Source of the DNA: Lithobates sylvaticus
Lineage: Eukaryota > Chordata > Amphibia > Anura > Ranidae
NCBI GenBank assembly: GCA_028564925.1
Contig: CM053034.1
Coordinates: 89,199,160-89,263,159 of the forward strand
DNA length: 64,000 nucleotides
Reading direction: 5' to 3'
Below, one piece after another: positions 33,910 through 44,429 of this stretch. The number at the start of each line of letters is the position of its first letter. The first letter of the stretch is position 1. A program made the position numbers and the translations under genes. The notes beneath the pieces were generated by a model. The model was not told the DNA's origin and did not search any database. It saw only the letters and a list, made by a program, of their open reading frames with translations.

Positions 33910-35743
33910 TTAAGGGTCTGCTGCCATTGCAATGGCCCCCCTACCATTAAAATAATTTACATATCGGTCCCGCACTTGCTGTGCTGATTGTGGGGCCAAG
34001 CCAAGACGGCGATTATCCAGCCCTGTCATCTCGCCCTCCACTCCGGCCTCATGCCCAATAGGTAGTGTGTAGCTGGCAGAATGTTTCCGGAGATAATTGT
34101 GCATTATACAGCATGCAAGAATAATTGTATTGAGTTTGTACTCTGCCAGATGTATTGACGTTAAGAGCAATCTGAAACGGTTGGCCATAATTCCGAAGGC
34201 ATTTTCCACAACCCTTCTTGCTTTGGCCAACCGAAAATTAAAAATCCTCCTCTCAGGGGTGAGGGATCTTTGGGGAAATGGCCTCATCAGGTGGTCACCC
34301 AGACCAAACACCTCGTCGGCAATGAAAACAAAGGGGAGTCCCTCCACATTCTCTTCATCTGGTGGCAGCTCCAGGCCACCAGTCTGGAGACGATGGCAGA
34401 ACTCCGTCTGGTTGAAGACTCCTCCATCCGACATCCGGCCGTTTTTACCCACATCCACATAAAGAAACTCATATTGTGCCGACACCACCGCCATCAACAC
34501 TATACTATGGAACCCCGTATAATTCCAATAGTAAGACCCCGAATGGGGTGGGGGCACAATTCGGACATGTTTCCCGTCAATCGCCCCTCCGCAGTTGGGA
34601 AAGTCCCAACGGGCAGCAAACTGGGAAGCCACAGTCTGCCATTCCTGTGGCGTGGAAGGACACTGTGAAGTCAAACAGAAAGATACAATTCTAATTAAAT
34701 ACAAGCCAAAACACCAAACTAAATCCAAGAAATTAACAAACAATTTTGAACCACATATGTATTTATTTTCTTAGTCCTTGAAATCAAGCAAAAATATTAA
34801 GGATAAGGGACAATTCTCTGATTGATGACCCCTCTGATGGCCCAGAGAAGATAATAATGGGGATGTGGGTGGGGAGTAATTAATTGTAAGGTCACACAAT
34901 ACACATGCAATCAATTAAACAGGGTTTGGGGGGGGGGTTAATTAGAAGCTGGCCAAAAAGCACATGCAATCAATTAAACAGTGTGTGGGGGGGGGGGGTT
35001 AAATAAAAAGATGACCAAAAAGCACATGCAATCAAATAAACAGTGTGTGTGGGGGGGGGGTTAATTAGAAGCTGACCAAAAAGCACATGCAATCAATTAA
35101 ACAGTGTGGGGGGGGGGGGGTTAATTAGAAGCTGACCAAAAAGCACATGCAATCAATTAAACAGTGTGGGGGGGGGAATTAGAAGCTGACCAAAAAGCAC
35201 ATGCAATCAATTAAACAGTGTGTGGGGGGGGGGGGGGTTAATTAGAAGCTGACCAAAAAGCACATGCAATCAATTAAACAGTGTGGGGGGGGGGGGGGTT
35301 AATTAGAAGCTGACCAAAAAGCACATGCAATCAATTAAACAGTGTGGGGGGGGGGGGTTAATTAGAAGCTGACCAAAAAGCACATGCAATCAATTAAACA
35401 GTGTGTGGGGGGGGGGGGGTTAATTAGAAGCTGACCAAAAAGCACATGCAATCAATTTAAAAATGAGGGGCAAGGGGGTGAAAGGGGGGGGTGAGTAAAG
35501 CAGTACAAGGGAAACCTTCTGGATCTACACCCTGGACAGTCTCAAGCCAGGAGGACTCAATGAGGAGATCGAAATCCACTCCATTTTTTAGCCTCCATTT
35601 TTTAGCCACCACTCGTTGTCCCCCATCTTCCTTTTTTATTTTCCCCCCTCCTCCAAAAAATCCCCCCCCCCGCACAAAAATACCCTACCACCTTTTTCGA
35701 AACACCCCTCCCCCACTCCAAAGGACCAGCCCTTGAAAAGTGT

Positions 35744-35788
<45 letters not shown>

Positions 35789-35973
35789 CATGCTTGCAAA
35801 AAATCTCATATAAACCATAAAACCTCCCAAGTCCCCCCCCCTCTTATTTTTACCGGTCACCAACAGTCATCAGAGCAAGCGTCACTTCCCTTCTCCATCA
35901 CACCATTTCCATCTCTTTAATTTTTCCCCCCATCATCTACATATATTTCCTGAAATTAGGAGCCATTGCACCT

Positions 35974-36008
<35 letters not shown>

Positions 36009-37819
36009 CGTCTTTTTACATGTGTATATATATATGTACACTTTCATGGAATTTCTCCTTATTATCTAAAAAAAATCATTTTTTTTTTTTTTTTATATAA
36101 CTTTCATATAAATTTTACTTGCACAGATTTTATATAGATTTTTTAATACAGCTCTTTAATACAGCATTTTAATCCCTTCCTATTCTTTCTCATTCTGATC
36201 ACATCTATATCTCCATTCTGCAGCACACTCCAATTGCCCACATTATTTCATGCATACTACAAACTCTCCCCTATATATAAATAATATATCCTCCATTTTC
36301 CACCATCATCTTTCACCCCTTTCGCCATCCTTCCTTTATATTTTTTATTCCTCACCTCATCCACACTACTGTCATTCTATAACATATTGACCCACCAAAC
36401 TACAATCCCCATCAGCCCTCTCTCTCCCAGTCCCGCCCACACTCACATTCCTTTCCCCTCCTCATGATTGCTTCCACATCATCACCTTTCCCTCCCCCCC
36501 TCCCCCTGCTCTTGCTACACACATTTTTAACAGTCAAAACATCTCAGCACAAATTATGTTACCAAACATGAATGATCCTTTTAAACTTCTCACAACACCT
36601 CTAATACATGATCAGCGTTGGCCAATTTTAAAGTTTTTTAAGTTTTTTTTAAAGTATAAAGATAGATACCGCCCCCTTTTTTTTTTTTTTCTTCCTCCCA
36701 CACTCCCCCTTCCCCCTTCAACCACTATAAATATGTGTCTACAAGCTGCAGCTGTTTACACCGCCTGATGAAGGAGCACGCATGCTCCGAACGCGAGCGC
36801 TTCCAACCACGCCTACCAACGTCATCAATCCTGCTGACGTGCCTATCCTGGGACGCACTCACCTCGGAACCACGAGACGCAAGGGACCGTGCGTTTCCCC
36901 ACCATAGCCATGACACCGGAGGACGGCCGAGGACTTCAGACAAAATAAAGATACCGCTACGTGCCTGATATTTTTAAACAAAGTGTGAGTACATACTTTC
37001 TTTTTATTTTCACATACAGTTCCCACTGTAATCAGATCCACTACTCTTAGAGTGGCGCTGCTCTCTCTCTTTTCTCCTATGGAGCTGTTAAGATACATTT
37101 TTTAACAAATTAAGTGACTAGGCTAGGGGTGTTTAGGGGCGCAAGATTCCATGCTGGGGAGGTTGCTGCAAGCAAATATGCATGTGACCCACTAAATAAT
37201 ACATTCTAAAGCAATTTCGATAAGTGAACCATAAAATACTATACAAAAAAAAAACCATAAACAAAAACAAGGCATGAATAGGGGACATTCATAGAATAGT
37301 CCTATCATGGTAATTAGCGAATGATGAAATTGATGCACTACATTAGCAAGAGAGAAAACTTACCTTAATGTATTCCTCCTGCAGGACGTGGATAATGGCA
37401 GAACAGGTCTCTGGAATAATGAGCCCCAGAGCCTGGGGGGAGATGCCTGTCGTGAACTTGAGGTCCTGCAAGCTTCTCCCCGTCGCCAAGTAACGCAACG
37501 TGGCGACTAGCCTCTGCTCCGCAGTGATGGCTTGCCGCATGCAGGTATTCTGCCTGCTAATATAAGGGGACAGCGAAGCCAACAGACGGTGAAAAATGGG
37601 GTCCGTCATCCTGAGATAATTCCTGAAATCATCAGGATTATTCTCACGGATCTCACGGAGCAAAGGCATGTGCGAGAATTGGTCACGCTGGCGCAGCCAA
37701 TTCTTGGTCCATGAACTCCTCCTCACCCTGTTCATGGACTGGGCTCGGGCCAAGGTGTTAACCGCAACACCGAGCCCCTGCACAGCACGAACTCGTTCCC
37801 GAGTACGTCCACACTCCAT
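33910..37819 (-). CDS. PIF/Harbinger DDE transposase, two exons
   Basis: Exon 1 is 37,819-37,364 (152 codons, donor GTAAGT) and exon 2 is 34,662-33,910 (acceptor TTCACAG), joined in phase 0 to give about 401 residues with no break. HARBI1-like proteins are of similar size. Exon 1 has the N-terminal helical region (DDFRNYLRMTDPIFHRLL) and a helix-turn-helix-like segment (QRLVATLRYLATGRSLQDL). Exon 2 has the DDE_Tnp_4 core: GAIDGKH (Asp near 181), DVGKNGRMSDGGVF (Asp 222/231), FIADEVFGL, and VVENAFGIMANRFRLL with the likely catalytic Glu near 305. These cut and paste DNA at TAA/TTA targets with help from a Myb-like partner. The 2.7-kb intron holds a G-rich array. The gene points away from the right terminus and converges on the Myb gene. 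It looks intact. Confidence 0.88.
34880..35455 (-). repeat. G-rich minisatellite in the transposase intron
   Basis: About nine units of roughly 60 bp, each with CACATGCAATCAATTAAACA, GTGTG, a run of 7-14 G, then TTAATTAGAAGCTGACCAAA. Unit length varies mainly through the G run. On the transcribed (minus) strand it is a C-run repeat. Confidence 0.93.
35456..37340 (-). other. rest of the transposase intron
   Basis: Contains (TA)n runs near 35,748-35,780 and 35,978-36,005 and pyrimidine-rich stretches. At 36,715-36,960 there is a block with CCTGATGAAGGAGC, CATGCTCCGAACGCG and a later AATAAAG. That block resembles a dispersed repeat, but I cannot name its family. No exon signal was found here. 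Confidence 0.5.
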
Positions 37820-38149
37820 GGCTTCAAAACGGTCGGCTGATCAAACAAACAACTTAACCGAACGCACTGAAGAACAGCAAGGCCTATGAAGAACGACCTG
37901 AAAAACAGGAACGAGCGGACCAGAACGGCCTGAGAACAGGTAGGAACTGATCCACACGCACTGAAAGACAGATACAAACCTCACAAGCACAAACTGAATG
38001 GCAGAAAACGAGCGAATTAAGCAGAAGTCTGAGAAGCGCGAATCGTCTCTAACCAAACGTCAACTAACACGCGATACACACGAGATTAGCTGACGGTGCC
38101 CAAAGGGTGTCGTTTGGGATCTTCAGCTTCCTTTTTCTAGTCCAGTCGT

Positions 38150-38308
38150 ACGTGCTGTACGTCATCGCGTGAACCGCCGGACTTTTTGCGTGATCGTGTG
38201 TGGTCAAGTCCGTTCGCTTTTTAGTCCAGCGGACCCAGCTGGAAAGTCCGGCGGGATTGTCCGCTGGACTAAGTCCGCCGGCAAAAGTCCGCACGTGTGT
38301 ACGCGGCA
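38150..38308 (-). repeat. Harbinger right terminal region
   Basis: Read inward, the end is TGCCGCGTACACACGTGCGG followed by several CGGACT/AGTCCG repeats in both orientations (to about 38,150). It abuts TAA at 38,309-38,311, the expected type of 3-bp target. This terminus resembles frog Harbinger-type short elements that I remember. The matching left end was not found. Confidence 0.6.
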
Positions 38309-38311
38309 TAA

Positions 38312-38800
38312 GAAATGTCTAACCTTATCACCTTGGCTCGGGCCAATGTTCTTTATGTCCATATCATGCAAAAGCTAAATGTCAACTTTACCGCAGGCCC
38401 ATCCTGCTTCACACTTTGTCTCAGCACTTCTGGTAAACTTGTACAAGCTAGCGTGAGATAAAACATCTTATAAAGAAAAACATTTTATACAATATTATTA
38501 AATCTTAAAGGGTAACTCTACATTTCCTTACAGTCAAGGTCAGTCAATACTTGCTGAATCCATAAGAGCTCCGCTTCCATAGCTGCAGGTGGAGGTGGGC
38601 AAAGCACAATCCCCATTGCTGGCACTCCAGCCAGGATTTCAGAGCTGTTGGCTGTAGCTGTAGCCAAAGCCTTGCGTCGGGCTGTCGTCCTATGTCCACT
38701 GGCACACTTGGGCTAGATACCAGCTGGACCAGCCTGCTTAACTCATCTGTCCACTCTTTGTGTGGTTGTATCCCCAATAACAGCATTCGCCCTTCATACT
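38312..38800. other. unassigned sequence left of hAT copy 2
   Basis: About 490 bases. A minus-strand reading is open from 38,786 to 38,544 (Leu- and Trp-rich, LSRLVQLVSS) and runs up to the hAT target. Together with the flank at 49,021 it formed the site into which hAT copy 2 inserted. The family is not recognised; it could be part of an older repeat. Confidence 0.4.
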
Positions 38801-38808
38801 GTGACCAG
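38801..38808. repeat. 8-bp hAT target duplication, left
   Basis: GTGACCAG immediately precedes the element tip TAGGGATGAGCC at 38,809. The identical 8 bases follow the other tip. Confidence 0.95.
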
Positions 38809-39619
38809 TAGGGATGAGCCGAACACCCCGGGTTCGGTTCGAACCAGAACCTTCGAACGGACCGAAAGTTCGCGCGAATTTTCGAACCCTATACGTTATA
38901 ATGGACGCGAACGTTCGAAATCAAAAGTGCTAATTACAACGGCCAATATGCATGTTAATGTCATAAAACAGGTTTGGGGACCCGGGTCCTGCCCAGGGGA
39001 CATATATCAATGCAAAAAGAACTTTTAAAAACTAACGTTTTTTCGGGAGCAGTCATTTTAATGATGCATAAAGTGAAAAAAAAAAAGTGACATTTTCCTT
39101 TAAATATGGTACCTGGGGGGTGTCCAAAGTATGCCTGTGAAGTGGCATGTGTTTCCCGTGTTTAGAACTGTCCTTGCACAAAATGACATTTGTAAAGGAA
39201 AAAAAGAAGCCATTTAAAACCACTTGCGGCTTTAGGTTTGATCTTAAGTAGAATCTGAACAGGTACATTATGAAGTGTAGCTCCATCCCAAAAAAATCTA
39301 TTTTAAGCTTTTTGGAGAACATAGGGAGGGGTTATCACCCCTGTAACATTTGCTGTCTTTGCACATCTGTTCAGAACATGTCACCTCACTTTCCGTCCCA
39401 ATGACAAATGTTTTTGGAAAAGTGGGGTTTTAATTGAAACAAGGATTGGTGATAAAGTATCAGTAGAGAGGAGATACCTTTTTCCCAAATTAAATCTAAC
39501 AGGATAGAATTTCCCTTCCTAGGGGTAGATTTCCTCTCACTTCCTGTTTTCTCTTTCCATTTGCAAGTAGGAGTCGTTTGTAAGTTGGATGTTTGAAAGT
39601 AGGGGCCTGGCGTATATAC

Positions 39620-41085
39620 TCTGCAGAAATTTGCCCTATTAGATGTTGGTGTAGCCACAAGACTGGTGGGCACAGGAATGGGCCCTGCTGTGAGTTAATA
39701 GATCAAGATTTGTAATTGCATGCACCTGTTGAACAGGGCAGAAAAATTGGGGGTGGTGGTGGTGGTGGTGGTGGACGGTTTTGCCACAAGACTGTAAGCT
39801 CTCACAGTTACTCTTGGTGGGCGCAGGAATGGGCCCTGCTGTGAGTTATTAGATCAAGATTTGTAATTGCAAGCACCTGATGAACAGGGCAGAAAAATTG
39901 GGCCTTTGGCGGTGGTGGTGGACGGTGTTGCCACAAGACTGTAGGCCCTCATAGTTACTCTTGGTGGGCGCAGGAATGGGCCCTGCTGTGAGTTATTAGA
40001 TCAAGATTTGTAATTGCAAGCACTGATGAACAGGGCAGAAAAATTGGGCCTTTGGCGGTGGTGGTGGACGGTGTTGCCACAAGACTGCAGGCCCTCATAG
40101 TTACTCTTGGTGGGCGCAGGAATGGGCCCTGCTGTGAACTATTAGATCAAGATTTGTAATTACCCGCCCCTGTTAAACAGGGGCTGAAAAATTGTGCCTT
40201 AGGCACTGGTGCTGGTGCCACAACACTGCAACCCCTCACAGAGACTGTACTTGGAGCACAGCAGTCACACGTGTTGCGAAGCATTTTTTTAAAAAATTGT
40301 AAGTACACGCCCCTGTTAAACAGGGGCTGAAAAATTGTGCCTTAGGCACTGGTGCTGGTGCCACAACACTGCAACCCGGCCCTCACAGATACTGTACTTG
40401 GAGCACAGCAGTCACACGTGTTGCGAAGCATTTTTTTAAAAAATTGTAAGTACACGCCCCTGTTAAACAGGGGCTGAAAAATTGTGCCTTAGGCACTGGT
40501 GCCACAACACTGCAACACGGCCCTCACAGAGACTGTACTTGGAGCACAGCAGTCACACGTGTTGCGAAGCATTTTTTTTAAAAAATTGTAAGTACACGCC
40601 CCTGTTAAACAGGGGCTGAAAAATTGTGCCTTAGGCACTGGTGCCACAACACTGCAACACGGCCCTCACAGAGACTGTACTTGGAGCACAGCAGTCACAC
40701 GTGTTGCGAAGCATTTTTTTTAAAAAATTGTAAGTACACGCCCCTGTTAAACAGGGGCTGAAAAATTGTGCCTTAGGCACTGGTGCTGGTGCCACAACAC
40801 TGCAACCCGGCCCTCACAGAGACTGTACTTGGAGCACAGCAGTCACACGTGTTGCGAAGCATTTTTTTAAAAAATTGTAAGTACACGCCCCTGTTAAACA
40901 GGGGCTGAAAAATTGTGCCTTAGGCACTGGTGCCACAACACTGCAACACGGCCCTCACAGAGACTGTACTTGGAGCACAGCAGTCACACGTGTTGCGAAG
41001 CATTTTTTTTTAAAATTGTAAGTACACGCCCCTGTTAAACAGGGGCTGAAAAATTGTGCCTTAGGCACTGGTGTGGTGGCATGGA
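39620..41085 (-). repeat. hAT copy 2 3' tandem repeats
   Basis: Two related arrays. Near the transposase (41,085-40,160), about seven units of 139-147 bp each carry GCCCCTGTTAAACAGGGGC, a near-perfect palindrome, and GTGTTGCGAAGCATTTTTTT. Further out (40,160-39,620), about four units near 125 bp carry GGGCCCTGCTGTGAGTTATT and GGTGGTGGTGG stretches. They match those after the transposase in copy 1. Confidence 0.92.
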
Positions 41086-41179
41086 TCATTGAGGAGGAGG
41101 AAGAGGATAGTCAGTGAACATAAGAGGACAGTCACTCAGCATCAGCATAGGCAGTCTTGAAGGGATGTGACATTAAAAA

Positions 41180-44100
41180 TTATTCGGTTATATCCGCCTC
41201 AGGTGCCTGGTAGCTGGTGGTGATCCAAGACTGATTCATTTTGATGAATGTCAGTCGATCAACCGAGGCGGTGGACAGGCGCACCCTATGATCAGTCACA
41301 AATCCTCCAGCAGCACTGAATGTGCGTTCGGAAAGAACGCTGGAGGCAGGACAGGCCAGTAGCTCAATTGCATACTGTGCAAGCTCTGGCCAGTGATCCA
41401 TCCTCAGGACCCAGTAAGCCAGAGGATTTTCGGTGGGAAAGGTGTCCAAGTCTGACCTTGCCCCAAGGTATTCCTGCACCATGTATATCAGACGCTGGCG
41501 ATGGTTGCTGGAACCGATCATACCTTGGGGCTGCGGACTAAAAAATTGTCTGAACGCATCGGTCAGACGTCCACCTTCCCCACCGCTCCTTCTGCCACTG
41601 ACCGAAGCCTCAGCAAACTCGTCGCCCAGGACCAGGAGTTTGTAGCCTCCCAGTTTCTGGGAACGCGTTGCACAGACCTTTCTGCAAGGCCTCCCTGAGA
41701 TGTCTCATCCTCTGCTCCCTCTGCGACGGCAAGATAAGGTCCGCAACCTTACCCTTGTACCGCGGATCAAGGAGAGTGGCCAGCCAGTAATGGTCCCTCT
41801 CCTTGATCCGAAGAACACGAGGATCCTTCCGCAGGCTTTGCAGGATCAGGGAGGCCATGCAGCGTAGGTTAGCTGAGGCATTCGGTCCGGAGTCTTCTGG
41901 GTCACTGAGGATGACATGATCGCCAGCCACCTCCTCCCAGCCACGTACAAGTCCACTGGCTTGTTGGGACTGTACATCATCCCTAAAAGACTGCTGCTGC
42001 TGATGCTGAGTGCCAGGCTCCACCTCCATGCTCACACAATCCTCCTCCTCCTCCTCCTCCTCCTCCTCCTCCTCATCCTCTTCCTGTGTGATGGGTGGGA
42101 CAGAAGGAACACTGTCCGGATAAAGGGGGCCTTGAGAGGCAAGGAAGTCCTCCTCTTCCTGCCTCTGTTCTGCCTCAAGTGCCCTGTCCATTATCCCACG
42201 CAGCGTATGCTCCAACAGGTGGACAAGAGGGACAGTGTCACTGATGCATGCACTGTCACTGCTCACCATCCTCGTGGCCTCCTCAAATGGTGAGAGGACA
42301 GTGCATGCATCCCTGATCATGCTCCACTGACGTGGGGAAAAAAAACCAAGCTCCCCTGACCCTGTCCTGGTGCCGTAGTCGCAAAGGTACTCATTGATGG
42401 CCCTCTGCTGCGTGTGCAGTCGCTGCAGCATGGCCAACGTTGAGTTCCACCTGGTGGGCATGTCAGATATTAGGCGGTTCTTGGGCAGGTTCAGCTCCTT
42501 TTGCAGCTCAGTCAGCCGAGCACTGGCATTATAAGATCGGCGGAAATGCACACAGACTTTCCTGGCCTGCCTCAGGACATCCTGTAAGCCTGGGAACCTG
42601 CCCAAGAACCGCTGCACCACCAGGTTGAGGACGTGAGCCATGCAGGGCACATGGGTGAGCTGCCCTGTCGCAGGGCGGAGAGGAGGTTGGTGCCATTGTC
42701 AGAAACGACCATTCCTGGCTTAAGCTGACGTGGCGTCAACCACCTCTCGGCCTGCCCCTGCAGAGCTGCCAGAACCTCTGGCCCAGTGTGGCTCCTGTCC
42801 CCCAAACACACCAGCGCAAGCACGGCATGGCATCTTTTTGCCTGCGTACTTGCGTAGCCCCTTGTACGCCTACGGAGCACCGCTGGTTCCAAGGACAGAG
42901 CACTGGAGGAAGAAGAAGAGGAGGGGGTGGAGGAGAGAGGTGTGTCACAACCAGTAGCAGTAGTCGCGTTTTGGAGGCGTGGTGGCGGAACAACCTCCAA
43001 CACTACTGCACCTTGTCCTGCATCCCTCCCAGCTGCCAATAGAGTGACCCAATGGGCCGTGAAAGAAAGGTACCGTCCCTGTCCATGCCTGCTGGACCAT
43101 GAGTCAGCGGTAATATGCACCTTACCGCTGACCGCCCTGTCCAGCGAGGCATGGACATTGCCCTCCACATGCCGGTAGAGAGACGGAATCGCCTTCCGCG
43201 AGAAAAAGTGGCGTTTGGGAACCTGCCACTGAGGAACCGCACATTGAACAAACTCACGGAAGGGGGCCGAGTCTACCAACTGAAAAGGCAGCAGTTGAAG
43301 TGCTAGCAATTTAGCAAGGCTAGCATTCAACGCTGGGCATGTGGATGGCTGGGAGTGTACTTCTTTCTACGGTCCAGCAGCTGGGGCAGGGAAATTTGCC
43401 TGCTGCATTCGGACGTCGGTGTACTGCAAGTACTTGGTTGTGACACACCGAATTCTACACCTTCAGTCCTCTCAGAGCAGCTTTCAGAGAGGACTGAAGG
43501 TGTAGTGGGGATGGAGATCCCAGCTGAGGAGGAGCAAGGAGAGGTCCGCTTAGTTCTTTGGTGTGGGTCTTTTATGTGTGCCTGCCAACGAGCTGCATGG
43601 CAGGTCGCCATATGTCTGGTCATGCTTGTCGTGCCCAAGCGGCTGATGTTTTGGCCACGCGAGATACGCTTGAGACAAATATTGCAAATAGCAGTGGTGC
43701 GATCTGCTGCACTCGTCTCAAAAAAGGCCCACACCAAAGAACTTTTCTGATAACGTGCAGAGGCAGCGCCCTGCACAGGCGGAGCTCTGCGGTGTTGTAC
43801 AGTTGCTGTGCTGGCCTCTACCTGGCCTCCAGGGGGCATCCTGCCTCGTTGGACATGTGACGCCGCATCCTCCTCCTCCTCGTCCTCCTCCTCATCCTCT
43901 CTCCCTTGAGGCACCCACGTGGAGTCAGTGACCTCATCATCCCCTCCCTCTTCACCACTAGAGCAAACCTGGCAGTAAGCTGCAGCTGGTGGAACTGTAC
44001 TGCCAGATTCCTCAAGCTGGGTATCGTCATCCGAGCCTTCGAATCGTTGGGCATCCTCCTGGAGCATGTACCCAACACTGTGCTCAAAGAGTTCGGGGGA

Positions 44101-44409
44101 CTCCTCAGGAGGACATGGTGGGTCTAGGGAAGGGGTGGCTGATGATGCTCTGTCAGTACCCTGAGCCTGGGTGAGAGAGGATGAGGAGGATGAGGAGGGC
44201 TTGGTCATCCATTCTACCAAGCCTTCAGCATGATGCGGCTCCACATGTCCAGCTGCCGAAAACAAAGACGCGCGTGTCCCATGGCCACGTGCTGATGACG
44301 ATGCACGACCACGTCCACGTCCACGGCCACGTCCACTAGAAACAGAGCCTGCCTGCCCTGTGTTCTTGGCTCTGCACGCTCTGCCTCCCCTTGGCGGTCT
44401 TCCAGCCAT
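41180..44409 (-). pseudogene. hAT (BED-finger) transposase, copy 2
   Basis: ATG 44,409 (MAGRPPRGG) begins a reading that parallels copy 1 closely. It has a BED finger (CNICLKRISRG, TTSMTRHMATCHAARW), TADSW, VVSDNGTNLLSALRQG, MPCMAHVLNLVV, TRWNSTLAML and a hATC domain (PASSVLSERTFSAAGG). The N-terminus is about 24 residues shorter than in copy 1, from two small in-frame losses near 44,150 and 44,005. Three single-base length changes break it: one G lost near 43,335, one G lost near 42,664 and one T gained near 41,614. At each of these sites copy 1 has the in-frame length, and at copy 1's breaks this copy is in frame. The region near 42,040-42,070 encodes a longer Glu run than in copy 1. Confidence 0.9.
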
Positions 44410-44429
44410 TGTAGTCGGTAGTCCTGTGG

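Larger units (their letters stand above)
26375..38308. mobile_element. PIF/Harbinger element with three genes, nested insertion
   Basis: The region holds a MADF-domain gene (minus), a Myb/SANT-like gene (plus) and a Harbinger DDE transposase gene (minus). At its right end is a terminus reading inward TGCCGCGTACACACGTGCGG, next to TAA, a fitting 3-bp Harbinger target. PIF/Harbinger elements are known to need a transposase and a Myb-like partner protein. The left terminus is not seen, so the left limit given is only the end of the MADF reading. Foldback A accounts for 2.9 kb of the span. Large introns hold several tandem arrays. I cannot exclude that two Harbinger elements lie side by side. Confidence 0.7.
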
